Assembly: GCA_037447655.1 (NCBI GenBank)
Contig: JBBHKE010002644.1
Location: 243,824 to 307,823 of the forward strand
Direction: 5' to 3'
Source: Zygnema cylindricum
Taxonomy: Eukaryota > Streptophyta > Zygnematophyceae > Zygnematales > Zygnemataceae
Length of the DNA: 64,000 bases
Below the pieces are notes generated by a model. It saw only the letters and a program-made list of their open reading frames with translations, was not told the DNA's origin and searched no databases. The position numbers and the translations under genes are program-made. Within the stretch, counting starts at the first letter, position 1, and the number at the start of each line of letters is the position of its first letter. Below are positions 1 through 10,450 of this stretch, piece by piece.

Positions 1-2
1 AT

Positions 3-197
3 TTTGCTGATCCCCTTTTGTGTTCCTCCGAATGCCTGTCATCTTCTTCCCATAATTCTGTACTGGTCTGTGATCGATGCGACCAATGTCGGCATCAGTC
101 TTGTCTCCCCTCCTCTCGGGACCCTCGTCCTAAACCCCTTTGCTCTTTGGATCTGCAAGAACTGCGAATAGGGGGGGTAATCATTCAAAAGTCTTAG
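3..197 (+). pseudogene. C-terminal PHD-finger-like tail of a gypsy-type polyprotein (partial)
   Basis: The frame enters from the left edge and stops at 195-197. It encodes a cysteine/histidine pattern C-x2-C-x11-C-x2-C-x4-H-x2-C, with a Val-Leu-Val-Cys-Asp core. This fits the first zinc-binding half of a PHD finger, a chromatin-reading fold. A run of seven G at 171-177 lies inside the end of the frame and looks like the polypurine tract that precedes a 3' LTR. A second gypsy relic at 15295-16197 has the same order: integrase, PHD-like motif, polyG tract. I therefore read this as the 3' end of a gypsy element whose integrase lies outside the window. The last zinc ligands are not clear, and the LTR cannot be delimited. 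Confidence 0.4.
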
Positions 198-891
198 TCA
201 CAGTGGACTAAGAGGGGGGGGAATCAAGGACCCGGCTCCACCACTAAGGATTCCCTCCTTTCCCCTGGCCAGAGGGGGGAAAGAGAGGGGGGAGGGGATA
301 TGTTTTCGCCCTGCTAAAGCACTCATCCCCACCTTTGCATGCATGCTCACAGAAAAACAAGGCGGGCACCATTGGGCATAGGCATTATAGTGGAGAGAAT
401 TCGCATTCTCGGGAAGGTTGATTGCGGAACTCCAATGGCGATTACCCGGGCAGTGGGCCCTCCTCTGGTATTTTCCAGCACGCTCGACAACTATCAAGCT
501 CGAGTGCTTCCTAGTAACCCCTTTTTTTTTACCGAGTATTTCCGGCCCTTCTTCATCTGTGCGGCCCTTCAAGTACCGATAAAGGAGCGCACCTAGCCAA
601 ACCAGACTCTTCCATTTTCTTAACGGAGAAGAACGAACTTTATTTCGCGCCTAATGGAGGCCGAACAACAAAGTTATTCCGTTCCAAATATTATCATCTT
701 ATTACATGCAACCAGTTTTCCCCTGTCCCTTTGGGGCCTACATTGTGGAACACCACGTAACTTTTGGGATAGACTATTAGATTTTGCTGTTGGCTATTAG
801 TAGGAAGTTACTTCAGGTCCACCAGCCGAATAGAGCATTTATTAATGAGAGTCAAAATTAGGCGTTTCACGATAATTTAGAACTTTGGTGC
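198..891. other. Non-coding stretch, possible gypsy 3' LTR remnant
   Basis: No convincing gene. G-rich patches occur at 211-300. It follows a polypurine tract, so part may be an old 3' LTR, but no second copy is present in the window to define its ends. Confidence 0.3.
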
Positions 892-1096
892 TCAGGTGTT
901 GAAATTTATGTATTTTCTAGGTCTGTATTGGAAAAATTCATAGTGTGTTGAAAAAAGGTAATTTATAGTTCACTTCTATATTTTAGTTAGAATGTAAAGA
1001 GAGAGAAAGAGAGGACCAAAGGCAGGCCATGGCTGCTGCGTCATTTAGAAGGAGGCAGAATGAATTAGGAGGTATTTTACTAGTTTTAGCAAAATA

Positions 1097-1170
1097 CTGT
1101 ATCTGGCCGGATTTGAACCGGGGTCTGCAGAATACGATGTAGACCCACGCCTTATCCATTAAGGCACTAA
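1097..1170 (-). other. Antisense tRNA-like block in LTR (B-box arm plus helix)
   Basis: On the - strand a D-arm-like block (GGATAAGGC) is followed by a perfect B-box core GGTTCAAATCC (1109-1119) inside a T-arm-like hairpin. The flank 1099-1105 (GTATCTG) pairs with 1128-1135 (CAGAATAC) with one bulge. No standard anticodon arm forms. The same block lies at 4150-4223 in the 3' LTR. Equivalent blocks in A, C and E have different stem sequences. Confidence 0.6.
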
Positions 1171-1688
1171 CGAAACGATATACGTGACATTTTTTACACA
1201 TATATATCTATTGATCTAAAAGACTAATTCGCAGCAGACTAACGAAAACGCGCATTAATCAATTCATGCATGGAAGCCAATCGAAGCCGTATAAATACAA
1301 CTGATCGGACAGCCAACATTACAGCCGCCACCAACAATAATCTTTCGGATGCCTTTGAGGGTAGCGTCATGCGGTGCCACGTGGCGCCACATTATTTGAT
1401 ACCGGAGAAGATAGGAGGAGGAACCATGGCTCCCGATTTGGCAAATGTCACCTTGTAGACCATGTCGTACAATGGCCGTACAATAAGTACATCGCCTATC
1501 GTACCTTCTTGTACTATATAGTGTTCCTATTGGACTAGGGTTTAGTAGTAGGTAGTCGTGAGTAGGCAGATCAAGACTTAGTGATATATAGGTACCTCTC
1601 TCTAAGAGAGCTTGTAACTATAAAGGTCATGTTTGACCAACCATAACTTAATGCTCGGGTGAGCAAATTCAGTGATTCTTTTTGCTGC

Positions 1689-1704
1689 GGACTCAGGGGA
1701 GTCC
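1689..1704 (+). other. Conserved LTR hairpin GGACTC-AGGG-GAGTCC
   Basis: Six-base-pair stem with a 4-nt loop about 290 nt before the LTR end. In the 3' LTR copy (4742-4757) the outer pair has changed from G-C to A-T on both sides, so pairing is kept. Confidence 0.6.
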
Positions 1705-1993
1705 AAGCTACACAGAGGTGTAGTCGGTCAGAGTCTTTGCGCGCTAGGGTGTCACTTATTCAGTGGGAAAGTCAAAGTGGGGAATATTGTCCAAAACACA
1801 TATTCAAGCTTTGCATTCTGTGGTGGAACTGAGCATACAGAAGGTCTTCTCTTCACAACGGTGAAGGTGTATTGGGGTTCTGATTGTCAAGGGATCATTC
1901 ATTTGGGTTTATATCAACTTGGAGTCGGCATCACCTCGATTAGCTTCTTTTGGATCTGCGAATTCTGTGGGCAATGGAGCCCATAGAATTTCA

Positions 1994-2893
1994 GTACCCA
2001 TATTTAATGGAATAGGCTTCATATATTGGGAAAGTATAATGACAGGGGCTCCATGTGAAAATAGGTTATGGGGGATAGTAAGTGGACGAGTGAGGCGTCC
2101 ATCCAAATCAACCGTTCCTCCAGGGTTTGGGGGAAGCAAGTTTGCTAGAAAAACAAATCCTGCTCCACAGGAGAATTTGGAGAATGGGGAGAGCATTGTG
2201 ATAGACAAACGGAAAGATAAGAAAACAGTTACAGTGATTGAACACCTATCGCAACCGGTTTAGCGTTCATGTCACATATTCGAAGGAATGAGGAGAATGA
2301 TTTTGATACTTGGGACTACAACAATATAGCGGCAAAACACTTCATTCTCCGCCATCTTACTCAAGGACTTGCATCTCCTCATTAGTAGGTGGAAAAGGCA
2401 TCCCATCTATGGATTGCCCTCATAGAGATGTACCAGAGTGGTAGTATTCAGCAGCTACAATTGACTAATTAAAAAATAGATGCATATGCATACAAAGGGG
2501 GGGAAATGCTGGACTTTTGTAATGAACTTGCAACCCTTTTCATGGAACTAGAGAGTGCTGGTCAGGAAAAAAACAAAAAAGATGAAGGTGAACTACATGC
2601 TCATGAATTAACCCGATGACTATGGAAACATTGTCAACCGTTTGCAAGATTTGCCGGATTCCTGGTGGATCTAGAATTTTGTAGTAGGGATGATTCTCGT
2701 TCGAGAGAATCGAATTGAGATCCGAAGGGGAGGGAAGAGTGGACAAGCTTTGGCAACAGGAACTGATTGGAGGTGCAAGAATCCCAGAAAAATCAGTAGG
2801 AAACTATGGAGGAGGACAGAAAACTTAGTTGATGAATCATGACCGAGGGTCTCAAAGGGGTTGTATCTTTTTTGAAAGAAAGCAAGACACTAT
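1994..2893 (+). pseudogene. Element D degenerate gag
   Basis: Fragments in different frames match the Gag of element A (47xxx-49025): an N-terminal block with the motif PIFNG-x-GFIYWES, a central block around 2270-2370, and a block around 2490-2560. In-frame stops, frameshifts and loss of the CxxC half of the zinc knuckle (about 2855-2880) separate them; the H-Y-M-V-E-C half survives at the start of the next frame. The native start in the LTR is put out of frame by the 22-nt deletion at the LTR junction. Confidence 0.75.
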
Positions 2894-3910
2894 ATGGTAG
2901 AGTGTACTAAGCTAAACGAGCTTTGGTTAAAAGAGGGGCAAACCGGTGGACCCCCAAGAGGAAAGAAAAAGGCCATTGTGACAAAGGTACATGAGGCAAA
3001 ATTCGAGGACGAGGACGACGAGCCCTTATTGGATAAGGAGTTGGAGGCGAAAAACGAGGATAAAGTAATCTTAGAGCTTCTCCACATCGGTAGAATGGAG
3101 AGGAGAGAAAAGTACACAGAAATTCCACGAAAGCAACAGTGTGCTTTTAGAGGTATAAGGGAAGTAAAGGGAAGGGAGGTACTTAAAGGAGTTAGATATG
3201 ATGTGGATGTCAACGAGTATAAAAAGTCAGATCTAGAATCTCTAATTGAAAAAGGGAAAGATAAATATAATGAGGATAATTTCATAGATATTTTGGAAAC
3301 AAAAAACTGGTTGAAAAGGGAGACTTCAACGAATTCTGAGGAAAGGGGAGAAGTAAATCTAGTGGGGGTTTTAAAAGATACGAGAGTAAAGGAATATTTC
3401 ATGAAAGGTTTAGGGGAGGAGAAATATTTATTGGGGATAAAAATAGAAAGTGACAGCGGAAAGAATTTCAGGGGAGAGAGTGAGGAAAGTTCAGAAAACG
3501 GGGTGAGTATCATGGATAAAAATATGAGTACGGAAGACGTAGATCTTATGAGTGATTTAGTGGGGACACTTGATTTTTGGGAAAATTTGGGGGGTAATGT
3601 ATTTGACATCACTAATGGGAGTGATGGCATTTATGAAGGTGGGTTAGCATCTAGGTGTGTGTTGCAGATTGGAGATGGGGCTCGCTGTTTGAATTGCAAG
3701 AGGGAAATTGGATTTGGTGTAGATAGAGAAGAGATGAGGTGGATAAAATTTTGTCTTGAATTTATGAAAAATGGCATGCAAAATAAAATGTGTGATGTAA
3801 TTATTATTTCAGCTCATCTAATACACTTCTTTAAATACGAGGGTATTCACTTAAAATTTTATGAGGAGAAAAGAAAGAAGAAAAGAAAAAAGAAAAAAAA
3901 GGGTGTTTAG
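2894..3910 (+). CDS. Element D frame: post-gag linker joined to an RNase H remnant
   Basis: An open frame of 338 codons starts in the second half of the Gag zinc knuckle (H-Y-M-V-E-C). It continues through a charged, Glu/Lys-rich region and ends in a lysine-rich tail. It is collinear with the 678-codon frame of element C (55488-57524). Against the full polyprotein of element A, three places align: the block just before protease, the end of reverse transcriptase (GLGEEKYLLGIKIE against MGEARYILGIQVE), and RNase H (NVFDITNGSD and VLQIGDGARC against NTDITTWSD and VLYVGDGACC). Everything between is deleted. The RNase H Asp of TWSDAS is kept as GSD, but the Glu of MEAEY and the CDNQ motif are lost, so no enzyme activity is expected. 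Confidence 0.7.
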   Translation: MVECTKLNELWLKEGQTGGPPRGKKKAIVTKVHEAKFEDEDDEPLLDKELEAKNEDKVILELLHIGRMERREKYTEIPRKQQCAFRGIREVKGREVLKGVRYDVDVNEYKKSDLESLIEKGKDKYNEDNFIDILETKNWLKRETSTNSEERGEVNLVGVLKDTRVKEYFMKGLGEEKYLLGIKIESDSGKNFRGESEESSENGVSIMDKNMSTEDVDLMSDLVGTLDFWENLGGNVFDITNGSDGIYEGGLASRCVLQIGDGARCLNCKREIGFGVDREEMRWIKFCLEFMKNGMQNKMCDVIIISAHLIHFFKYEGIHLKFYEEKRKKKRKKKKKGV

Positions 3911-3935
3911 TGCGAGTTGAAAAGAAAGTAGACTA

Positions 3936-3949
3936 GAAAATAAGGGGAG
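3936..3949 (+). other. Polypurine tract of element D
   Basis: AGAAAATAAGGGGAG-type tract directly before the 3' LTR; the same tract precedes the LTRs of elements A (44654-44668) and C (55470-55484) on the - strand. Confidence 0.8.
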
Positions 3950-5045
3950 TGTTGAAATTTATGTATTTTCTAGGTCTGTATTGGAAAAATTCATAGTGTG
4001 TTGAAAAAAGGTAATTTATAGTTCACTTCTATATTTTAGTTAGAATGTAAAGAGAGAGAAAGAGAGGACCAAAGGCAGGCTATGGCTGCTGCGTCATTTA
4101 GAAGGAGGCAGAATGAATTAAGAGGTATTTTACTAGTTTTAGCAAAATACTGTATCTGGCCGGATTTGAACCGGGGTCTGCAGAATACGATGTAGACCCA
4201 CGCCTTATCCATTAAGGCACTAACGAAACGATATACGTGACATTTTTTACACATATATATCTATTGATCTAAAAGACTAATTCGCAGCAGACTAACGAAA
4301 ACGCGCATTAATCAATTCATGCATGGAAGCCAATCGAAGCCGTATAAATACAACTGATCGGACAGCCAACATTACAGCCGCCACCAACAATAAGCTTTCG
4401 GAGGCCTTTGAGGGTAGCGTCATGCGGTGCCACGTGGCGCCACATTATTTGATACCGGAGAAGATAGGAGGAGGAACCATGGCTCCCGATTTGGCAAATG
4501 TCACCTTGTAGACCATGTCGTACAATGGCCGTACAATAAGTACATCGCCTATCGTACCTTCTTGTACTATATAGTGTTCCTATTGGACTAGGGTTTAGTA
4601 GTAGGTAGTCGTGAGTAGGCAGACCAAGACTTAGTGATATTTAGGTACCTCTCTCTAAGAGAGCTTGTAACTATAAAGGTCAACTTTGACCAGCCATAAC
4701 TTAATGCTCGGGTGAGCAAATTCAGTGATTCTTTTTGCTGCAGACTCAAGGGAGTCTAAGCTACACAAGGTTGTAGCCGGTCAGAGTCTTTGCGTGCCAT
4801 GGTGGCACTTATTTAGTGGGAAAGTCAAAGTGGGGAATATTGTCCAAAACACATATTCAAGCTTTGCATTCTGTGGTGGAACTGAGCACACAAAAGGTCT
4901 TCTCTTCACTAGGGTGAAGGTGTATTGGGGTTTTGATTGTCAAGGATCATTCATTTGGGTTTATATCAACTTGGAGTCGACACTATCTACATTAGCTTCT
5001 TTTGGATCTGTGAATTCTGTGGGCAATGGAGCCCATAGAATTTCA
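3950..5045 (+). repeat. Element D 3' LTR
   Basis: Direct repeat of 897-1993, with scattered substitutions that indicate an old insertion. The antisense tRNA-like block is at 4150-4223 with its B-box core at 4162-4172. The hairpin AGACTC-AAGG-GAGTCT is at 4742-4757. Confidence 0.92.
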
Positions 5046-5050
5046 TTAGG

Positions 5051-5828
5051 ATTGTATGATAGAAAGACACGTGGCTTCTAATCTAGCCGGAGCTAGTCGC
5101 CTGACTTTTCGCCCTAAGTGTAATACAACCTGTTTTGGTCTTATGTCCGGATGATAACAATTCCCGACCGTTGATTGGCTTTTCGTATTGTTTTGACTTT
5201 GGCACTGTCGGTAGGACAAACTATGTTTGTATAAGGCACTTGGGGCCGAAGAAGACAGGTTGTTGTTTCAGTTCTGTCTCCTGAGAAAACCCTAGAAATT
5301 CCAGCAAACTTTCTTGTAGAGAAATTTTGTTTTGTATGTGATTGTGACCCTATTGCCATCTTGGTTTGCATCCTTCCTTTGTAGAAATCGTAGTCCGGTT
5401 GGGTGGTTGGCACTACTTGTCCTGTTTTGGGCGATTTGGGGACTGGTGTTTGCTGGAAAACAAGAAGGGTCTTGCTGGTTCCGGGTCGCGGAAACCGAGG
5501 AGTTAAAGAGGCCTTACCTGTTCTGGGGTTTTCAAGGGAGAATTTCGTCTCCTTTTGTTGTCCGCGTTACGTTTTGGGGGTAGGTTGAGCTCGCTTGCTA
5601 TTATTCCACATTCTAACTTTATTCACTATTTTTCTAAAGGCAAATTGATAATGTTAATTCAGAGACAACAGTTTTATATTTGTATCGTTTCATTTTTCTG
5701 AGTGGAAGCATCTTGGTTCTCTCTTTGGGTAGTCCTTTTTGGGGCTCTGGTTGGGTTTCTTCCGGGGTCGATTACCAGAATCTTTTGTACCAGAATAGTG
5801 GATTTTGAGAGGATTTTTGTTAGGCTTT
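5051..5828. other. Unclassified stretch between elements D and B1
   Basis: No recognisable coding region. It has promoter-like and leader-like features on + (a TATAAGG at about 5231, then pyrimidine-rich, AAACCCTAG-containing sequence near 5290) and could be a truncated LTR or gene leader. No second copy is in the window to test this. Confidence 0.25.
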
Positions 5829-5907
5829 CAACAGACCGTCACATTACTAAAAGAGGTACTATTACTCAGACAAATTATAAAGGTATTATTTCGTGACGGT
5901 CTGTTGA
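5828..5907. repeat. 15-bp perfect inverted repeat at the truncated end of B1
   Basis: TCAACAGACCGTCAC (5828-5842) is the exact reverse complement of 5893-5907, with a 50-nt AT-rich loop. The right arm overlaps the point where similarity of B1 to B2 ends. Confidence 0.7.
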
Positions 5908-8838
5908 GGCGAAGTAACCTCCAAAGGACGTGGAAATAAATTTGTCAATCGAAGGACCGAAGCATCATCGGTGACAGGTCGAACAAGAAAATATGTCGTG
6001 TCCAGGACCGTCGCGTCACCAGCGACAGGTCGTACATGAGTAAAATTTGTCGCGTCCAAGTTCATAGCCTCACCAGTGACAGGTCGTACAGCAGTGAAAT
6101 TTGTCGCGTCCAGGACCGTCGCGTCACCAGCGACATGTCGTACAGCAGTAGGATAATTTGTCGCGTCCAGGTGTGTCGCGTCATCAGCGACAGATTGTAC
6201 AGTACCAGAAATCGTGGAGCGCACTTGGGAAAATTTATTGCCGGAATTGGAGGAAGAGACAAAATCTGTGGAAAGAGTAAGATCTGTAGAAATAGGGGAA
6301 ATGTGAGGGTGTAAAGGGGGCGTATTTTGCGATGGGATTAAAGGGGGTGTGAGCAAGGTGGTATTAGAATTAGAGATGTCAGTTTCATAAGGAAGGAATA
6401 AACTGGGTAGAGGAGTGATGGGGAAATCGGGTACAAATGTACGTATAAGAGGAGTCTCATGAAAAATAACGTCACGAGTGGTGATAATGCGGTGAGAAGT
6501 CGGACACCAAATACAATATATTTTGGAATTCGGGGAGTATCCCACAAAAATTACTCGCATAGCTCGAGGACCTAATTTACCATTGGAATGGGGAAGGATT
6601 TTGAAGTATGCTTTGCACCCAAAAATGCGAAAATGGGAGACATCGGGTTTAGTTCCATGCCATGCTTCAAAAGGAGTTTTGTTAGAGAGAGAAGAGGTAC
6701 GAGAGCGATTACGAATATAAGAGGAATTTAGCAAGGCTTCCGCCCAAAAGTGGAAAGGTAAAGAGGCAAAATGGAGAAGAGAGCGAGACATGTCAATGAG
6801 AGTGCGATTGAGACGTTCGGCATCACCATTTTGTTGAGGAGAATGAGGAGAAGTTTTGTGATGAATAATACCATGTGTGAGTAAAAACTCGGAAAACTCA
6901 TTGGAAACAAATTCTCCCCCATTATCCGTGCGAATTGTTTTGATGCGATACAACAAGTGATTTTCGACAAGCGCCTTAAAATGTTGGAAATGGGTAAAAA
7001 CCTCAGATTTATGATGCATAAAATAAACATGTGTAAAGCGAGAGAAATCATCAATAAAAGTAAGAAAATAAGATGCGCCACTAAGGCTTGGAATGGGAAT
7101 AGGACCGCATACATCACTATGAATGAGATCAAGGGGAGCCAAAGAGCGAGAAGTAGAAGAAGAAAATGGTAAGCGAGGCATTTTTCCAAGAATACAACCA
7201 TGACAAAAGTCAATCTTGTTTTCATTAAAAATATCCATGCCATTTACAAGCCCTTTTCCAAGGGAAGCTAGACTAGCACCATTAAGATGACCGTATTGAA
7301 GATGCCATGTCAAAAAAGAGGAAGAAGAAAGAGAATGAGCTACAAAAGCATGAACAATCTAATTAAAAAAATTTAAAAGATATAAGTTGCCCATTCTAGT
7401 CCCACTACCAATGAGATCTTTTGAGGAGGAAAATAATTGAACGTGGGATTCAGTGATGACACCAAAATTCCCATGGCGCAAGGCCGAACTAGCCGAAAAA
7501 AGATTTTTTTTGAGGTCAGGTACGAAATAAACTTTGTCCAATATGATTGGATAAGAGGCGTGCAAACCGGATTTAATATGCACCTGTCCAAAAAGAGTGG
7601 TGGTTAGAATCATATTATTACCCAAATAAATACGTAGAGGAATGGAAAGGGGAACCATATTAAGCATTATATCAAGCTGACAACACATGTGATGAGAAGC
7701 GCCTGAGTCAATTAGCCAATCAGAAGGATTACCTGATTGCGAAAATGCGTACCCATAGTCCACGGAGGGAAGTGGGGGAGGTATATTTGGGACAGGTACA
7801 ATTGCAGGTGACGCAGACCCAATATTTTGGGTGGACGTGGGAAAAACATCCGGTGAAACCGACGGATCTGAAAGGGGAATAGTAAAAAGGAGGAGTCGTA
7901 TACCACGGTGGCGGTGGGCCGTACGGCAAATTGAAGTCGATCGCCGCGTGCGCCGCATGACCAGGTGGCGGTGGATAGGCGTGGGGATACGACATGGACT
8001 TTGGATTTGGATTTGGTGTAGAAAGTCCTCGTGGTCCCCCAGTCGTACGGTCTTTTTCGCGTTTCCTAGCCAATGCAGGGCACGCGTTGATGACGTGGTC
8101 ACGCTCTTTGCAGTACTTGCAAAAAAATTGAGATCCTGCAATCATCGGAGGTTTCTTGGGAGAAGAGACAAAAAGCGCCGAACCATCATTAGAAACGACA
8201 GGGTTGTTAAGATTTAAACGCGTCTCTTCGTGTAATAACAGATTAGTGAGATCTTCCAAAGTGACAGTCGACGTATCAGTACTGACCGTACTTGCAAAAG
8301 AGTTAAAAGAGAGAGGTAATCCACCCAAAATGACACTAATGAGATCCTCATGCGTGATTTTGTTATTAATGCATTTAAGTTGTCCAGCCAATGATTAAAC
8401 TCTTTGAATAAAAACAAGCATCGATTCAGATTTATCTTTTTGCGCGCTGTTGAACTGTCGACGTAGGGCCAATCGATGTGGCCAAGTGTCAGTTTCGTAG
8501 GCGCGACACAAAATTTGCCACGCCTCATGAGAAGTCGTTGCTTCGCGAATCCGATTTGCAATTTGGTCGTCCAAAGAAAGGACAAGGCGAGACAACGCGA
8601 CAGGATCTTTTTCAATCCATGAAGCAACAACTGTCTGAGTAGTAGCAAAGGTGGCGTCGCCGGCTTCAAGAAGGACAGGCAACTTGACAGTGCCATTAAT
8701 GTGTCCCCAAATTTTTTCGAAAGAAAACAAATGCTGGATTTGAAACTTCCAGTCATAAAAATTTTCGCCGTGAAATTTCGGCACAGAGTTTGAGACAGAC
8801 GAAGGGCTAGGCCCATAACCTATTGAATATGATGCCAT
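5886..8838 (-). pseudogene. Element B1 gag-protease-integrase (copia), broken and 3'-truncated
   Basis: Copia order can be read from the ATG at 8838. Gag is followed by a C-x2-C-x4-H-x4-C zinc knuckle (about 8073-8125), protease with D-S-G-A-S (about 7695-7715), and the integrase zinc region and core. The core has S-D-V-C-G-P, T-D-N-G-G-E-F and P-Q-Q-N-G-D-A-E-R-L-N-R, the three catalytic acidic residues. A stop interrupts gag near 8393, a frameshift lies between about 7729 and 8141, and another stop lies near 7357. Homology ends about 5907, before reverse transcriptase. The close relative B2 (50190-53290) continues into reverse transcriptase and RNase H. The start codon lies inside the LTR, 17 nt before its end, so the frame reads through the primer-binding site. 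Confidence 0.88.
8810..8820 (-). other. Element B1 primer-binding site (tRNA-iMet anticodon region)
   Basis: The + strand reads GGCCCATAACC, 11 nt of the plant tRNA-iMet anticodon stem-loop, directly against the LTR end at 8821. The implied primer is a tRNA fragment ending in the anticodon loop, as in Drosophila copia. Confidence 0.65.
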
Positions 8839-9291
8839 AAAAGGCTAAAAATATTAAAGAGTCGAAAGTATCTAGAAAATCCAAAACAAGAAAGACACTA
8901 AGATAAATAAGACAGGGAAGAAAAGTAACGACAAACAAGGAACAAGTGAGAGGTTTGTCGTTCAAGTGTCTTTGATTTCGATTAATGTTCACGATGACAA
9001 AAGAGAGTCTTATAGTAAGACGAGGTAAGGAGTAGCCGCAAAAAAGGCTCTAAAAGGTACATCTAGCCTAGAGCGTAACTTAGGAAGGTACATCTAGTTA
9101 TGGTAAAAGGAATCTAAGACTAAAGAGATTCCTACGCAAGAATCATCAATTTTAATAAAGGTATGTACATTCCACTAAATAAAGTACAAAATGCTAAACC
9201 GAAGTACAAGACTTATAGCGTAGCAAATAGAACTCTAAAAATAGTGTAGGAAACAACAAATAGTGTAGAATGCTTTAATTGTATTTCAACA
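8821..9291 (-). repeat. Element B1 5' LTR
   Basis: 471 bp on - from TGTTGAAATAC (9291) to ...TTCAATA (8821). It matches the split LTR of B2 (43261-43611 plus 50053-50173, 472 bp) almost throughout. It has no tRNA-like block, unlike LTRs A, C, D and E. Confidence 0.85.
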
Positions 9292-9523
9292 CTATTCAAT
9301 AGTACATTTTCGTACGTAATTTTTTACAAAAAATACAATATACAACAAAAATATATATGTTATACGTATATATAACATGCATATTATAACATGCATATTA
9401 TTATTACATATACACAATATTTTATGTATACTCGACATGCATATTTCAATTTCCCAAGCATCTAATTTGGCGTTTAGTTCAAAAAGTACGAAAAAAGTAC
9501 TGTATTCACTTACCGTGCGAAAA

Positions 9524-9619
9524 ATCGGCTTCGATGAACACAATCGTTCAACATAAGCATTTGATTATAAACCGGCTTCGATGAACACAATCGTTCAACA
9601 TAAACATTTGATTATGAAA
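9524..9619. repeat. Tandem duplication, about 46 bp x 2
   Basis: A unit beginning CGGCTTCGATGAACACAATC occurs twice in a row with one or two differences. Confidence 0.85.
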
Positions 9620-10030
9620 AAACGTATCGTACGTTTCACCTTCGCGAATATTCGTTAAAGAAAGTAATCATTTTTTTTTAAATTTTAAAAGCATTTTTTT
9701 CATTTGGGTATCGATTCCTCCGGCGTCGTAAAAGAAAAAGTGCGCACTGAAATTATACACAGCCGTATAATACAGAAGCCATTGTTGGATCTTTATGGTA
9801 TTTTTATTTCCATTATTTTCCCCAAAAATAGGAGAAGTACAATGGGCAAAATCGTACTTGGGAAAAAACGTTTTTTCGTTAGGTTTATCCATGTACAAAT
9901 CCCTTTGAATTTTTTCTTCACGGAACACTAAAAACGGTTTGGGAATATTTAGTTGTTTGTGTTGTTTATCTGTATCTGCAAAAAAAAAAAAAGAGAAACA
10001 ATCATTTAAAAAAAAAAAATCATTGAATTT
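9620..10030. other. AT-rich intergenic stretch
   Basis: Short poly-A/T tracts and no supported gene. Confidence 0.4.
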
Positions 10031-10042
10031 TTTATTCTTGCA

Positions 10043-10253
10043 TGGTGTACACCATGAATCGTTATTAGCCTTATGTACTCTATATCGGCACCCCTAAATT
10101 TTGACATTGATACCTTAAATAGAACAAATTACACTATTTAAGGACGTGGATCATAATCTGCCACGTCTCCTGGCACTAAATTAGAATGAATGACGCTAAT
10201 TTTTTCTTTACTCTAATAATTTCTATAGTATAATAACGATTCGCGGTGTAGCA
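10043..10253. mobile_element. Small inverted-repeat (MITE-like) element
   Basis: Ends are about 20-bp imperfect inverted repeats: TACACCATGAATCGTTATTA at left, and the complement of TACACCGCGAATCGTTATTA at right (18 of 20). It is about 210 bp, AT-rich, without coding capacity. No clear target duplication was found. Confidence 0.5.
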
Positions 10254-10402
10254 TCCAAGATTTAATTTTTTGTTGTTTTTTTTTTTTTTTCATGTAATTT
10301 AATTTCAATGGAGTACATTGGTGTAAAATAATTCAAGCAAGGTTGTCTATTTACTCAATTTCAATATCCTTTAATTTATTTTTTGCTTTTTAAGGGGAAA
10401 AA

Positions 10403-10403
<1 letters not shown>

Positions 10404-10449
<46 letters not shown>
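10404..10449. repeat. (TA)n microsatellite
   Basis: Uninterrupted TA dinucleotides over about 45 bp. Confidence 0.95.

Positions 10450-10450
<1 letters not shown>

Larger units (their letters stand above)
897..1993 (+). repeat. Element D 5' LTR
   Basis: 1097 bp, TG...CA ends, direct repeat of 3950-5045. It contains an antisense tRNA-like block (1097-1170) and a short hairpin (1689-1704), both conserved in the LTRs of related elements A, C and E. Confidence 0.92.
892..5050 (+). mobile_element. Element D: non-autonomous copia-type LTR retrotransposon with target-site duplication
   Basis: Two direct LTRs (897-1993 and 3950-5045, 1097 and 1096 bp) start TGTTGAAAT and end ATTTCA. They are flanked by TCAGG (892-896) and TTAGG (5046-5050), a target duplication with one mismatch. 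A polypurine tract (AAAATAAGGGGAG, ending 3949) precedes the 3' LTR. The interior is only about 1.96 kb. It holds a broken gag and one long frame, and no protease, integrase or full reverse transcriptase. A 22-nt deletion at the 5' LTR/interior junction has removed the primer-binding site that related elements A and C retain, so this copy should be unable to start reverse transcription. Confidence 0.9.

Noticed and set aside
2890-3630. 246-codon frame on - over element D
   Set aside because: Antisense shadow of the + frame, Ser/Phe-rich as expected from that composition.
5051-5833. Possible LTR (TGTATGAT...TTTCAACA)
   Set aside because: No second copy, no target duplication and no primer site or polypurine tract.
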